Below, in pieces: positions 16,967-24,890 of a DNA stretch of 34,946 nucleotides; positions within the stretch are counted from its first letter, which is position 1; the number at the start of each line of letters is the position of its first letter. The notes beneath the pieces were generated by a model. The model ran no database searches. It saw only the letters and a list, made by a program, of their open reading frames with translations, and was not told where the DNA came from. The stretch covers positions 1-34,946 of the forward strand of contig CAUJKA010000222.1 in NCBI GenBank assembly GCA_963204965.1, written 5' to 3'. A program made the position numbers and the translations under genes. The stretch is from Planctomycetota bacterium. GTDB lineage: Bacteria; Planctomycetota; Planctomycetia; Pirellulales; Pirellulaceae.

Positions 16967-17322
16967 AGGTTTCGCTCTGCTGTTTCGCGCGCACTCGGTA
17001 GTGGCCGGTGATCATGGTCTCGATTCTGTGGCCTCATATCTTACCCAATTCAAATCTCTTTGCGGGTCCTCATAGGTAGACCGAATGTTTTCAGGGTACA
17101 AGAAAAAATCTGGCTACTGGTTTGCATCTGACTAACTGGAGCGCATTATTACTCAGAGCACCAACGATGCCCACTGCGACACCAGCCTCGCAGCTAAGCG
17201 TGGTTTAAGTTACCACCATCAGGGATTAGTTCGTGGTGCCCTTATTGTTACGAGATACTCCCATGGATTGGGACGCTCGCTAGATCAGTGGAAAAGATCA
17301 ACTCGCTTTAAGGGTACCCGTC
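16967..17322. other. Gap of 356 bases between divergent genes
   Basis: No gene, repeat or strong hairpin was recognised. It should contain the promoters of the carbonic anhydrase-like gene (leftward) and of the secreted His/Cys-rich protein (rightward), but no promoter stood out by eye. Confidence 0.5.
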
Positions 17323-18168
17323 ATGCGATTTTCAGTTCTCGCTTCAGCCGTAGCTATTGCTTGCTGCGGTTTCGTTTCGTTTTCTTCCGCACAATACTCA
17401 CAACCAATTAGTGCGCCAACTCCCGCACCAACGTTGAATCTTGTGCAGAGCGAAGACGCCACTAGTCAACAGCTAGGCGAGAGTAGCGAAGCTCGTGCGA
17501 CTGAGACTACTTCGAAGCCAAGCCCATTTGATTTTTTCCCAGCTGATCGAGCCAACCCAGTTCAACAGACCGAGTCAGCGTCGTTGCAGAGTGATGTATC
17601 GATTGAAGAAAGTGAACCAGCGACAAAGGCTGTTGGTCGCCGACACCATGCTTCAAGCCCTGCCGACGCGATCATCAGTGGTGCCCAGGCAACTGGCTAT
17701 TTCGCACCCATCGACTGGTCATCAGCAGCTCGCCAAACGCCAAACCCAACCGCTGACTACATGATGCGTGAGTGGTGTGTCGACGGATTGTGGAATAACC
17801 ACTCGGCTGAAATGGCTTTGCAGTGTGCTCGCCAGTCCCAGCGGATCTATGGTGGTCATCATCATTGCGGACAATGCAGAGTGCAGCCAGGTTACCATCA
17901 CGGCGGTTGCCAAAATGGGGCCTGCCAAAACGGTGCTTGCCAACAAGCTCACGTGGCCGCTCCGGTAAGATCTTCCGGTTGTACACATTGTGCATCCACC
18001 GCACCTCGACAACCTGCGGGGCCGCAGTTCGCCCAGCAATACGCAGGCCCCAATGGTCGTCCCATGCCAATCAGCATGCTTCCTCCACCAGCAGCCGTAG
18101 CTCCCGCACAAGCTCCAGCGATGGAGACCGGGAAGGTTGCCAACTATCCAAACAACGTTCGTCGATAG
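17323..18168 (+). CDS. Secreted protein with a His/Cys-rich region, unknown function
   Basis: The product is 281 residues. A clear signal peptide (MRFSVLASAVAIACCGFVSF, cleavage after FSSA) is followed by a Ser/Thr/Pro/Glu-rich low-complexity part. A conserved-looking region (DWSSAARQTPNPTADYMMRE) precedes CVDGLWNNHSAEMALQCARQ. Residues about 184-225 hold YGGHHHCGQCR, then HHGGCQNGACQNGACQQAH and SGCTHCAS, a dense cluster of His and paired Cys. The ending is Pro/Ala-rich. The cluster could bind a metal such as zinc or copper, or form disulphides in the envelope. Both are inferences. It stands alone with gaps of about 350 bases on each side. I do not recognise a named family. Confidence 0.8.
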   Translation: MRFSVLASAVAIACCGFVSFSSAQYSQPISAPTPAPTLNLVQSEDATSQQLGESSEARATETTSKPSPFDFFPADRANPVQQTESASLQSDVSIEESEPATKAVGRRHHASSPADAIISGAQATGYFAPIDWSSAARQTPNPTADYMMREWCVDGLWNNHSAEMALQCARQSQRIYGGHHHCGQCRVQPGYHHGGCQNGACQNGACQQAHVAAPVRSSGCTHCASTAPRQPAGPQFAQQYAGPNGRPMPISMLPPPAAVAPAQAPAMETGKVANYPNNVRR

Positions 18169-18349
18169 GCTAAAATCCAGTCAATGTAATGCACAAAGAC
18201 TAGGCCTCGCACATGCCCCAATAACACGAGCCCTTGTTTGCTCCGCTGAACAGTAAATTCGGTCAAACGGAAAACTGAAAAATCGGTAGAAAAACTTGGG
18301 CTCGCCCTGCCAACTTTCCGATACATCTTGTAACCACGGATTGGGAGGG

Positions 18350-18380
18350 TGGAATAGATCTCAGTAATGAATCTATTCCA
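18350..18380. other. Perfect 10-base inverted repeat
   Basis: TGGAATAGAT (18350-18359) and ATCTATTCCA (18371-18380) are perfect complements around an 11-base loop. It lies in the 341-base gap between the convergent genes ending at 18168 and 18510. It has no following T-run in either direction. It could be a hairpin in the 3' untranslated region or a protein-binding site. Nothing else was recognised in this gap. Confidence 0.45.
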
Positions 18381-18509
18381 GCGACATTTTGGTCATGGTG
18401 TGACGATGGAGCGGCATACCATGGCCATTTTTTTTGGACATGCAGCTCAATCTTGCAAAGCTCTACTTTGCATCTCAAGTGAAGCGTCCGCATCAAATCT
18501 CGCGAGAGT

Positions 18510-19697
18510 CTAGATGACTCGGCAGATAAAACACTTGAGATACTCAGTCTCTGGGCAATGAGCCATGATCGGATGATCAAAGTCGGCGCCAAGCGATTCG
18601 ACGATCTGAATCGAACGCCTGGAGCGTTGAGCCACAGAAGCCAACATGCCGCGGAAGTCATCGCGACTAATTCTCCCCGAGCAACTGCAGGTAATGAGAA
18701 TTCCACCGGGCTCCAACAAATTCACCGCGCTTAGATTGAGTCGGTGATAGGCCCGCAATGCGGATTGAATCTGACTTCGATTGCTGGCCATCTTTGGAGG
18801 ATCGAGGATGACAGTTTCAAACTGTTCCTTCGACTCAGTCAGTGAGCCTAAAAACTCAAAGCAATCTGCCTGAACAAAATCGATCTCAGCTCCGTTCAGT
18901 TCTGCGTTTCGCTGAGCCTGCTCGAGAACCTTGGCACTGGTATCTACAGCCGTGATACTAGAAGGTTTGGCAATGGCGTGAGCGGCAAGCGAAAATCCTC
19001 CAAGGTAGCAGCAAACGTCTAGCACTCTTCCCGATCCCATCCATCTCGCGGCGCGTTGACGATTGTTGCGTTGATCCAGGTAGTAGCCGGTCTTTTGGCC
19101 AACGCCCAAATCAACCAGAATTTTGACTGGCCCCTCGGACACTACAACCGGCTCGGATGGTTGGACGCCAAAAGCAACCAGCTCTTTAGCTTCGATTCCC
19201 TCAGCGGTCGCCGTGCTCTGATCGACTTTCAGGAAGATACCCTGAGGTGCCAAGTTCTCGGCGAACCATTGGACGATGGATGATTCCCAAGCCAACATGG
19301 CCATTGCAGTTAGGTGGATGGTGATGAACTCACCAAACTGATCAACGATCAGACCACTCAAGCCGTCTCCTTCGCTGTTGACCCAGCGGACTGCATCCAG
19401 CTTTCCATGCCGCTCCATCCATCGCTTGCGCATCGTGACCGCTTGGCTCAGCTGCTCACAAAGCCAGTTGTGATCGAGCGAACTTTCCTTGCGCCATTGA
19501 TAAAGACGAATGCGAATGCGGCTGTGAGGATTGTAAACGCCACGACCGATCCAAGAACCATTGGCATGTACCAAGTCAACAATTTGACCGGCGCTGGGGC
19601 GACTGGTTGGCTCGATCACCGATCTGTCCAGCACCCAGGGGTGAAAGCCAGAGAAGTTTTGCGAGTTGCGTTTGTCGAGAAATATTTCCATGGTCAT
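18510..19697 (-). CDS. RlmI-type class I SAM-dependent rRNA methyltransferase
   Basis: The protein is 395 residues, with ATG codons at 19697 and two codons later. An N-terminal PUA domain (SGFHPWVLDRSVI, then GQIVDLVHANGSWIGRGVYN) is followed by an EEHEE-like linker (WVNSEGDGLSGLIVDQFGEF). The Rossmann methyltransferase domain has GQKTGYYLDQRNNR, SAM-binding VLDVCCYLGGFSLAAH, ITAVDTSAKVLEQA, catalytic VILDPPKM and ITCSCSG with the expected cysteine. This matches the RlmI/YccW family, which makes m5C in 23S rRNA (C1962 in E. coli), and related RlmK-like enzymes. The precise target here is inferred from the family. It is monocistronic and diverges from the hydrolase gene. Confidence 0.92.
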   Translation of the reverse strand: MTMEIFLDKRNSQNFSGFHPWVLDRSVIEPTSRPSAGQIVDLVHANGSWIGRGVYNPHSRIRIRLYQWRKESSLDHNWLCEQLSQAVTMRKRWMERHGKLDAVRWVNSEGDGLSGLIVDQFGEFITIHLTAMAMLAWESSIVQWFAENLAPQGIFLKVDQSTATAEGIEAKELVAFGVQPSEPVVVSEGPVKILVDLGVGQKTGYYLDQRNNRQRAARWMGSGRVLDVCCYLGGFSLAAHAIAKPSSITAVDTSAKVLEQAQRNAELNGAEIDFVQADCFEFLGSLTESKEQFETVILDPPKMASNRSQIQSALRAYHRLNLSAVNLLEPGGILITCSCSGRISRDDFRGMLASVAQRSRRSIQIVESLGADFDHPIMAHCPETEYLKCFICRVI

Positions 19698-19829
19698 TAG
19701 AATTGGAGCAAAAGAATCGGAAAGGAGGCAGTTTAGTTGCCTCGCTCCGCTTCAACTAGTTCGAATATCGTAGTATCGTCCAATTCTCGGAAACGTCGCT
19801 CGATAGTTCAGCCCCGATGAGGTCCAGCA

Positions 19830-20930
19830 ATGTACAAGCTTCAATTCATGGCCGCCCTGATCTGTCTTGTCAGTCAAGTTAAGCCTGACGATCCGCTGTG
19901 GCTATCGGAAGTCGCCATTCCCGCTACGAGTTCGGCTTCCACTACCAATGATGGTGCGATTCGCGGGCCACTTCCTGAGTTTGCCAATTCAGCGCAGTTA
20001 GAATCCTATCGCGCGAAGGTCCTGGAGCAGTGGTCGAGCTATCTCGGAAAGATTGAATTGAGTGAACAGTCCTCCCCGATGGTGAAGGTCCTTGAGAAAG
20101 TTGAGCATGAGCCGGGATTGACTCGCAGCTTGATTGAGTACGAAACGGAGCCTGGCCAAAGAGTTCAAGCCTTCGTCCTCGAACCTTCCGAGAGACCCGC
20201 CGGCAAGTCGTTGCCAGGCGTAGTCATCTTTCATAGTACGGTCGAGAACTCGATATTTCAGCCAGTGGGGCTTAGTGGCAAAGATGACTCTACTTCAGTT
20301 AGCAGTGACGAATTGCGTAAGGCCTATGCTCTGCACTTAGCCCGTCGAGGTTTTATTACGCTCTCGCCGCGCAATTTCTTGTGGCCCACAAATATCGGGA
20401 TTGCCGCGAAAGAACAGGCCTCAGCATTTCACGAGCGGCAACCCAAGGCTAAGGGAATGGCGAGAATGCTTCTGGACAGCGTTAAGGCTGTAGATGTTCT
20501 TTGCAATTGGAATGGCGTCGACAACAAACGACTGGGAGCGATTGGGCATTCGCTCGGCGCCAAGGAAGTTCTTTATCTGGCAGCCTTTGACGAGCGTATT
20601 GTGGCCACTGTTAGTAGCGAAGGCGGCTTAGGGATTGCACAATCAAACTGGGACGCGCCATGGTACTTAGGAGCGGACTGCACCAAAGACAACTTTGCTA
20701 TGGATCATCATCAGTTGTTAGCTGCGGTGGCTCCACGAGCATTTTTGTTGATTGGCGGCGAGGCGTCCGACGGAAGTGCGAGCTTGCCGTACTTGATCGA
20801 AGCACAAAAAGCATTCTTCGTCTCGGGTAAGCCATCACAACTGGGCTTCTACAATCATAAGCAAGGCCATCACGTCACGGACGAATCGCTAGCCCGTTCG
20901 ATCGGCTGGCTGGAGTGGCAACTCAAATAG
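19830..20930 (+). CDS. Exported alpha/beta hydrolase (dienelactone hydrolase/acetyl xylan esterase-like)
   Basis: The 366-residue protein has GAGG upstream of its ATG. A hydrophobic N-terminus (LQFMAALICLVSQV) suggests export or anchoring. The core shows the oxyanion-side strand LPGVVIFHST, the nucleophile elbow GAIGHSLGAKEVLYLAAF with Ser in GHSLG, a late acidic region RAFLLIGGEASDGSA, and a C-terminal His in YNHKQGHHVTDE. These fit the alpha/beta hydrolase triad. Planctomycetes carry many such exported esterases acting on polysaccharide ester groups, but the substrate cannot be read from the sequence. A REP-like palindrome follows 13 bases after the stop. Confidence 0.87.
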   Translation: MYKLQFMAALICLVSQVKPDDPLWLSEVAIPATSSASTTNDGAIRGPLPEFANSAQLESYRAKVLEQWSSYLGKIELSEQSSPMVKVLEKVEHEPGLTRSLIEYETEPGQRVQAFVLEPSERPAGKSLPGVVIFHSTVENSIFQPVGLSGKDDSTSVSSDELRKAYALHLARRGFITLSPRNFLWPTNIGIAAKEQASAFHERQPKAKGMARMLLDSVKAVDVLCNWNGVDNKRLGAIGHSLGAKEVLYLAAFDERIVATVSSEGGLGIAQSNWDAPWYLGADCTKDNFAMDHHQLLAAVAPRAFLLIGGEASDGSASLPYLIEAQKAFFVSGKPSQLGFYNHKQGHHVTDESLARSIGWLEWQLK

Positions 20931-20943
20931 AACAGAGATGCCG

Positions 20944-21009
20944 GTAGTGGACGAGGTGACAAGTCCCCGCGAATCACCGTGTGACAGGACTCGTTACCTC
21001 GTCCACTAC
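20944..21009. repeat. REP-like long palindrome, copy 2
   Basis: The 23-base arms at 20944-20966 and 20987-21009 are near-perfect inverted complements with two mismatches, around a 20-base spacer. The arms match those at 11147-11211 almost exactly while the spacers differ. It fills the 104-base gap between the hydrolase and FHA genes, which converge here. Confidence 0.85.
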
Positions 21010-21034
21010 CCTAAATACGAAAGGGAGCAAAGCA

Positions 21035-21664
21035 CTAGTCGCCCAACGAACTGGATTGCGCTTGCGGGTCCTCGATCGCGCGGATCCACTCGGAGATATC
21101 AGACTGGACGAGAAGCAATCTGCCCCAAGCTCGCTGATCAATTTCAACGCGTCGTTCTTTTTCAGCGACGATGCCATTTTCAACTAAGCCGCGCAGTCCC
21201 ATGTGGATGTGATCCAGGACTTCGCGAAGCTCAGCGGCTTGGCCTGGACTCATGCCTCGCGGCAAGGATGGCAATGAGCGTTGATTAGAAGAACCATCGG
21301 CGGCAACTCGTGTGCTCGAAGCATTCTCGTCTTCAAACTCAAGGTCGCCACCTGCTGCGCCTGATACAGATCGATTCCCGACGAGAAGAACAGTTCGACC
21401 AACGGAAATGGTATCGCCGTTTCTAAGGATCTTGAGGTTGCAGACTTGACCGTTAACTCGTGTTCCGTTGGTGCTATCCAAATCGGTAACAACCAAGCGA
21501 CCGTCGTCTTCTTGAATCTTGACGTGAAAGCGACTGATGCGCTCGTCATTCAATTGCACAAGATTGCCCTCTTCACGACCGATAGTGATCGGCGTGGCCA
21601 AGTTATGGAACACTCGACCTCGGTCGGCCCCTTGAAGGACTCGAAGGGTAATCGATTGGGCCAT
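21035..21664 (-). CDS. FHA-domain protein
   Basis: The protein is 209 residues. Residues about 5-95 are a forkhead-associated domain with all the phosphothreonine-binding hallmarks: ITIGREEGN, ISRFHVKI and DSTNGTRVNG. A flexible acidic and Ser-rich linker (DLEFEDENASSTR) leads to a C-terminal helical region (QAAELREVLDHIHMGLRGL, then EIDQRAWGRLLLVQSDI) of unknown role. FHA domains read Thr phosphorylation by Ser/Thr kinases, which are numerous in planctomycetes. The protein has no membrane segment. It lies 175 bases downstream of the metallophosphoesterase pair on the same strand, though operon membership is unclear. Confidence 0.93.
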   Translation of the reverse strand: MAQSITLRVLQGADRGRVFHNLATPITIGREEGNLVQLNDERISRFHVKIQEDDGRLVVTDLDSTNGTRVNGQVCNLKILRNGDTISVGRTVLLVGNRSVSGAAGGDLEFEDENASSTRVAADGSSNQRSLPSLPRGMSPGQAAELREVLDHIHMGLRGLVENGIVAEKERRVEIDQRAWGRLLLVQSDISEWIRAIEDPQAQSSSLGD

Positions 21665-21839
21665 TATGGACAGTGCAAGAAAAGATTGGACAAGGCGGCG
21701 TTATAAGGGAACGCTCTATTGTGAAACAAAATCAGAGCCGATGCAACTTTTAAGCTTCAAAAAACCGCACCAATGTACCTAATCAGGTGGTCTAGGTTTT
21801 GGCAACCGTCAAACGCGGTTTTGACTCTAACGGCTGAGT

Positions 21840-22589
21840 CTAGCGCCCATCTCGCAGGCGATCGCCGAGCGAATTGTCCAGGTCTGGGATGTCGTAGATC
21901 TTCTGAATAGTAACATCCACATCGTATTCGACGCGTCGGAAGTGAATGGTATTGTCCTCGAGAATGACATAACAGCTTCGCCAATCACCGTCTCTGGGCT
22001 GGCCGACGGAGCCGACATTGACCATGACTTTTTCTTGTCCCAAGTCGAATTTGTAGCCGATTTCCTCGGGGCGCCTGAAGCTCATGTCTGCGGTAAAGAC
22101 GCCAGGAACGTGAGTGTGGCCTTGGAAGCAGATTCGCTGAACCATGGAAAAGAGCTTTTCCATTTTGCGATTGTTGTAGATGTCTTCTGGAAAGACATAC
22201 TCGTTGATGGGGTTACGCACCGAACCGTGTACGAACATGACGGTGCCTTCGCGGCGTGTCCGTGGTAGGTTGGCGATGAAGTCCAGACGAGCGTAGCAAT
22301 TCTCGGGCGTGTCGCCGGATTCCAACTGCTTTCGAGTCCAAAGAATGGCTTGCTCGGCCGTGTTGCTAAATCCTTCTGGATCGAACAAGGCCGCTAAGTC
22401 GTGATTGCCAATGATCGTTGAATCAAAGGTACGAGCAATATCGATGCAAGCGTTGGGCTCGGGGCCGTATCCTACGATGTCGCCCAGGCACAAGATTTGA
22501 GTACATCCCTGAGCGCGTATATCGGCCAGGACTGTCTTCAGTGCCTCGAGGTTTCCGTGGATATCACTAACAATGGCTCGCCGAACCAA
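21840..22589 (-). CDS. Metallophosphoesterase (calcineurin-like), downstream copy
   Basis: The 249-residue protein has the complete binuclear metal site set: SDIHGNLEAL, LGDIVGYGPEPN, IGNHDLAAL, FVHGSVRNP and FQGHTHVPGVF. The layout fits the YfcE/MJ0936-like prokaryotic phosphodiesterase group. The start appears to be a TTG at 22589 with GAGGTG just upstream. The C-terminal part (VNVGSVGQPRDGDWRSCYVI) completes the beta-sandwich. It is a close paralogue of the gene just upstream (22602-23360), 12 bases away, so the two form a tandem duplication in one transcript. The substrate is unknown. Confidence 0.92.
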   Translation of the reverse strand: MVRRAIVSDIHGNLEALKTVLADIRAQGCTQILCLGDIVGYGPEPNACIDIARTFDSTIIGNHDLAALFDPEGFSNTAEQAILWTRKQLESGDTPENCYARLDFIANLPRTRREGTVMFVHGSVRNPINEYVFPEDIYNNRKMEKLFSMVQRICFQGHTHVPGVFTADMSFRRPEEIGYKFDLGQEKVMVNVGSVGQPRDGDWRSCYVILEDNTIHFRRVEYDVDVTIQKIYDIPDLDNSLGDRLRDGR

Positions 22590-22601
22590 CCTTCACCTCT
22601 A

Positions 22602-23360
22602 CTATCTACCAGTCCGTAATCGATCACCAAGCATGTTGTCGAGCTCAGCTATCGCATAGATCTTCTTAGCTGTTGCATCGAAGTCGTATTGTATCCTGCG
22701 AAACTCGACAGTCATCTTTGCGGAATCGTGAATCACATAACACGCTCGATTGTCTTCGTCGCGAGGCTGACCAACTGAGCCGACGTTGATCATCAGCTTC
22801 TCTTCGGTCAAGTTGAAGACGTAGTTGCAGTCTTCGGGAGTGATGAACTCTTGGTTAGTCGTGAAGACACCGGGCATGTGAGTATGCCCTTGGAAGCTCA
22901 TGCCGGTTACTCGTTCAAACAGCACTCGCATCCGATTCGTATCATAGATCGATTCTGGGAAGACATACTCGTCGGTCGGATCGCGCGGGGATCCATGGAC
23001 GTAGAGGATGTTGCCCTCTTTGTGAAACTTAGGCAGTTCGCTCAGAAAGTCCCAGCGCTTATTGATGGCGGTAGCCGGCCCAGGCCCTCGATCTAGTTCG
23101 TCCCGAGTCCAATAGATGGCTCGAAGGGCGACTGGATTGAACCCATCAGGGTCAAATAGGGCCGCTTGATCGTGGTTTCCCAAAATGGTCAGAGCGCATT
23201 TGCTCATGACCACATCTAAGCACTGGCAAGGATTGGGGCCGTAGCCCACAATATCGCCCAAGCAAATTATGCGATCGACGCGCTGAGCACTGATGTCGGC
23301 CATCACCGAGGTTAATGCCTCGTGATTGCCATGAATGTCACTGATGAGTGCTTGACGCAC
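22602..23360 (-). CDS. Metallophosphoesterase (calcineurin-like), upstream copy
   Basis: The 252-residue protein starts at a GTG with GGAGAG four to five bases upstream. Its motifs are SDIHGNHEAL, LGDIVGYGPNPC, LGNHDQAAL, YVHGSPRDP and FQGHTHMPGVF, so all metal ligands and the catalytic His are present. The two tandem copies share the motif order and the ending VGSVGQPRD, yet differ across most surface positions. That points to an old duplication with two retained functions rather than a recent copy. It diverges from tsaB across a 188-base gap that should hold both promoters. Confidence 0.92.
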   Translation of the reverse strand: MRQALISDIHGNHEALTSVMADISAQRVDRIICLGDIVGYGPNPCQCLDVVMSKCALTILGNHDQAALFDPDGFNPVALRAIYWTRDELDRGPGPATAINKRWDFLSELPKFHKEGNILYVHGSPRDPTDEYVFPESIYDTNRMRVLFERVTGMSFQGHTHMPGVFTTNQEFITPEDCNYVFNLTEEKLMINVGSVGQPRDEDNRACYVIHDSAKMTVEFRRIQYDFDATAKKIYAIAELDNMLGDRLRTGR

Positions 23361-23548
23361 GGAACTCTCCGACGAGTCTAAAATCGTATGCTGGTGTTAA
23401 TGGACGTCCAATTGTAAATGCCGTTAGGGCTAGTCGAAAGGCTCATCCGCGGCCATCCTGTGGATATTGCCATCTTTCCGCCCCCAAATCACCCTACGCA
23501 GCCACCCTGCCCCGCACCCTTCACCGCTTCGCCGAATAGTCCCGCCAA

Positions 23549-24346
23549 ATGCTACAACTTGCGATCGAATGTTCGGGAATGCATGGAAGTATTGCCATTC
23601 TTGATGGTGCGGAGACTGTCAAGCATGTTGGACTTCCTACCGATCGCAGTAGCGTTCAAAGTCTGGCTGCGAACGTCAAAACTCTTGTCGACAAAATCGG
23701 TCGAAGTCCCGACTTTATCAGCGTGACCCATGGGCCGGGGTCATTTACCGGGCTTCGCGTTGGCATCACCACGGCCAAAATGCTCGGGCTGGCGTGGAGT
23801 CTACCGATTGTAGCGGTGGACACTCTACAGGTCTTGGCCTATCAGATTGTCCATCGGCATGCAGCACCTAGTCAGATAATTGCCGTTCCCGTGATCAACG
23901 CATTCCGGCGACAAGTTTTTACCTCCGCCTGGCTAGCTAGACCGGATGCGACAATTGTGCCGCTCAGCCAAGCTCATGTTGTCGATGCTGACATATGGGT
24001 GGATCACCCCATGGGCAGCGGACTATTAGAGGACGAGCTTTCCCAAGACAGTCAGGTCGACGCTCACGGATCGCAGTTTCAGGTATCTCCTAGCGACAGG
24101 ATCGACGCGCTCGCGACAACTCTTATTTCCGTCGGCGGTCCCGGCCTGGAGGTCTATCGCCCCAACATCTTACCCACCAGTCCAGGTCGGCCGACTGTAC
24201 AAATCGTTGAAGGCGTCAATCCCGATGCCCAGTGGGTCGGACGAATCGGTTGGCAGCTTTTTCAATCCGGCCAAACACTCTCTCCCGAAACCCTCGTCGC
24301 CAACTACGTCCGCGCCAGCGCCGCCGAGGAAAAGCTCAGCAAGTAA
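23549..24346 (+). CDS. tsaB: tRNA threonylcarbamoyladenosine biosynthesis protein TsaB
   Basis: TsaB is the inactive ASKHA-fold partner that holds TsaD and TsaE together for t6A37 modification of tRNAs reading ANN codons. The 265-residue protein begins MLQLAIECSGMHGSIAIL, where most TsaB read LAIDTS. It carries the signature THGPGSFTGLRVGITTAKML and a following LPIVAVDTLQVLAYQ. The length is slightly longer than usual because of an extended C-terminal half. The gene is the last clearly core gene before the recombinase remnant. Confidence 0.92.
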   Translation: MLQLAIECSGMHGSIAILDGAETVKHVGLPTDRSSVQSLAANVKTLVDKIGRSPDFISVTHGPGSFTGLRVGITTAKMLGLAWSLPIVAVDTLQVLAYQIVHRHAAPSQIIAVPVINAFRRQVFTSAWLARPDATIVPLSQAHVVDADIWVDHPMGSGLLEDELSQDSQVDAHGSQFQVSPSDRIDALATTLISVGGPGLEVYRPNILPTSPGRPTVQIVEGVNPDAQWVGRIGWQLFQSGQTLSPETLVANYVRASAAEEKLSK

Positions 24347-24460
24347 GAGTACTTCAATCGCCTAGCAACTCTTGGTACCACAGCAGTTCACATCGCTGTC
24401 GAACTGCATCCGTCATCCGAACTTCAACTTGTAATTGCTGTGTCCCCACACAACCTTAAC
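24347..24460. other. Gap between tsaB and the tRNA fragment
   Basis: GCAGTTC (24380-24386) and GAACTGC (24400-24406) can pair, but there is no T-run, so it is at best a weak 3' hairpin for tsaB. Nothing else was recognised. Confidence 0.35.
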
Positions 24461-24504
24461 GTTCGGTAGAGCTCAGTTGGTAGAACAAGCGACTGTTAAC
24501 CGCT
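24461..24504 (+). pseudogene. 5' half of a tRNA-Asn(GUU) gene, truncated
   Basis: The stretch reads like bacterial tRNA-Asn from the end of the acceptor stem through the D arm (GAGCTCAGTTGGTAGAAC) to the anticodon arm. The loop is CTGTTAA with anticodon GTT at 24495-24497. It departs from a functional gene in several ways: two extra bases (GA) before the D stem, a C-A mismatch in the D stem, an A-C mismatch in the anticodon stem, and no recognisable variable loop or T arm afterwards. The following bases instead continue into the recombinase remnant. It is best read as a degraded attachment-site relic. Confidence 0.65.
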
Positions 24505-24875
24505 CGAGTCTTACTGGAGGAGGGGCTGATCCTCTGTCCCGATTGTGGCCGAAGACTATCGGTTAGTAGCAAATCTCGCCAGCGCAAAAGCGGCGCGACC
24601 ATCATTTTTCGGACTACTGCTGTCGCTCCACTTCGGGCGGACGTCCACCTTGCCTGGGAGTTCGCTTCACGGCGACTTTGCTTGAAGATGACGTGGTGAA
24701 AGCAATCAAGTTACTTAGCGAGTCCAATGCTGAGTTGGCGAGGCACTGGAACAAGTTGGACCTTCGACAGCAGCGGCTGCTTGTTCCGCGAATCGTAGAT
24801 TCTATTTCAATCGATGCCGTGAGTGAAACGATCACCGTCAAGCTTAAGTTCGATGCGTTAGAATTTCTTGACTAG
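24500..24875 (+). pseudogene. C-terminal remnant of a serine site-specific recombinase, frameshifted
   Basis: Starting inside the anticodon stem of the tRNA fragment, one frame reads RVLLEEGLILCPDCGRRLSV. This is typical of the zinc beta-ribbon of large serine recombinases (first Cys pair CPDC). The match is then lost and resumes in another frame with GRPPCLGVRFTATLLEDDVV, the area of the second Cys. It continues through a shortened coiled-coil (SESNAELARHWNKLDLRQQ) to RLLVPRIVDSISIDAVSETI, like the family's C-terminal strand region, and stops at 24875. The catalytic N-terminal resolvase domain is absent, so it cannot be active. Family assignment is by motif recognition. Confidence 0.65.
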
Positions 24876-24890
24876 AGTCATACCAGATGC

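Noticed and set aside
18263..18706. 147-residue minus-strand frame overlapping the methyltransferase end
   Set aside because: It overlaps the RlmI-type gene in another frame and extends over the hairpin in the gap. No domain is seen.
24461..24525. Functional tRNA-Asn gene
   Set aside because: The D and anticodon stems have mismatches, there are extra bases before the D arm, and the T arm is missing.
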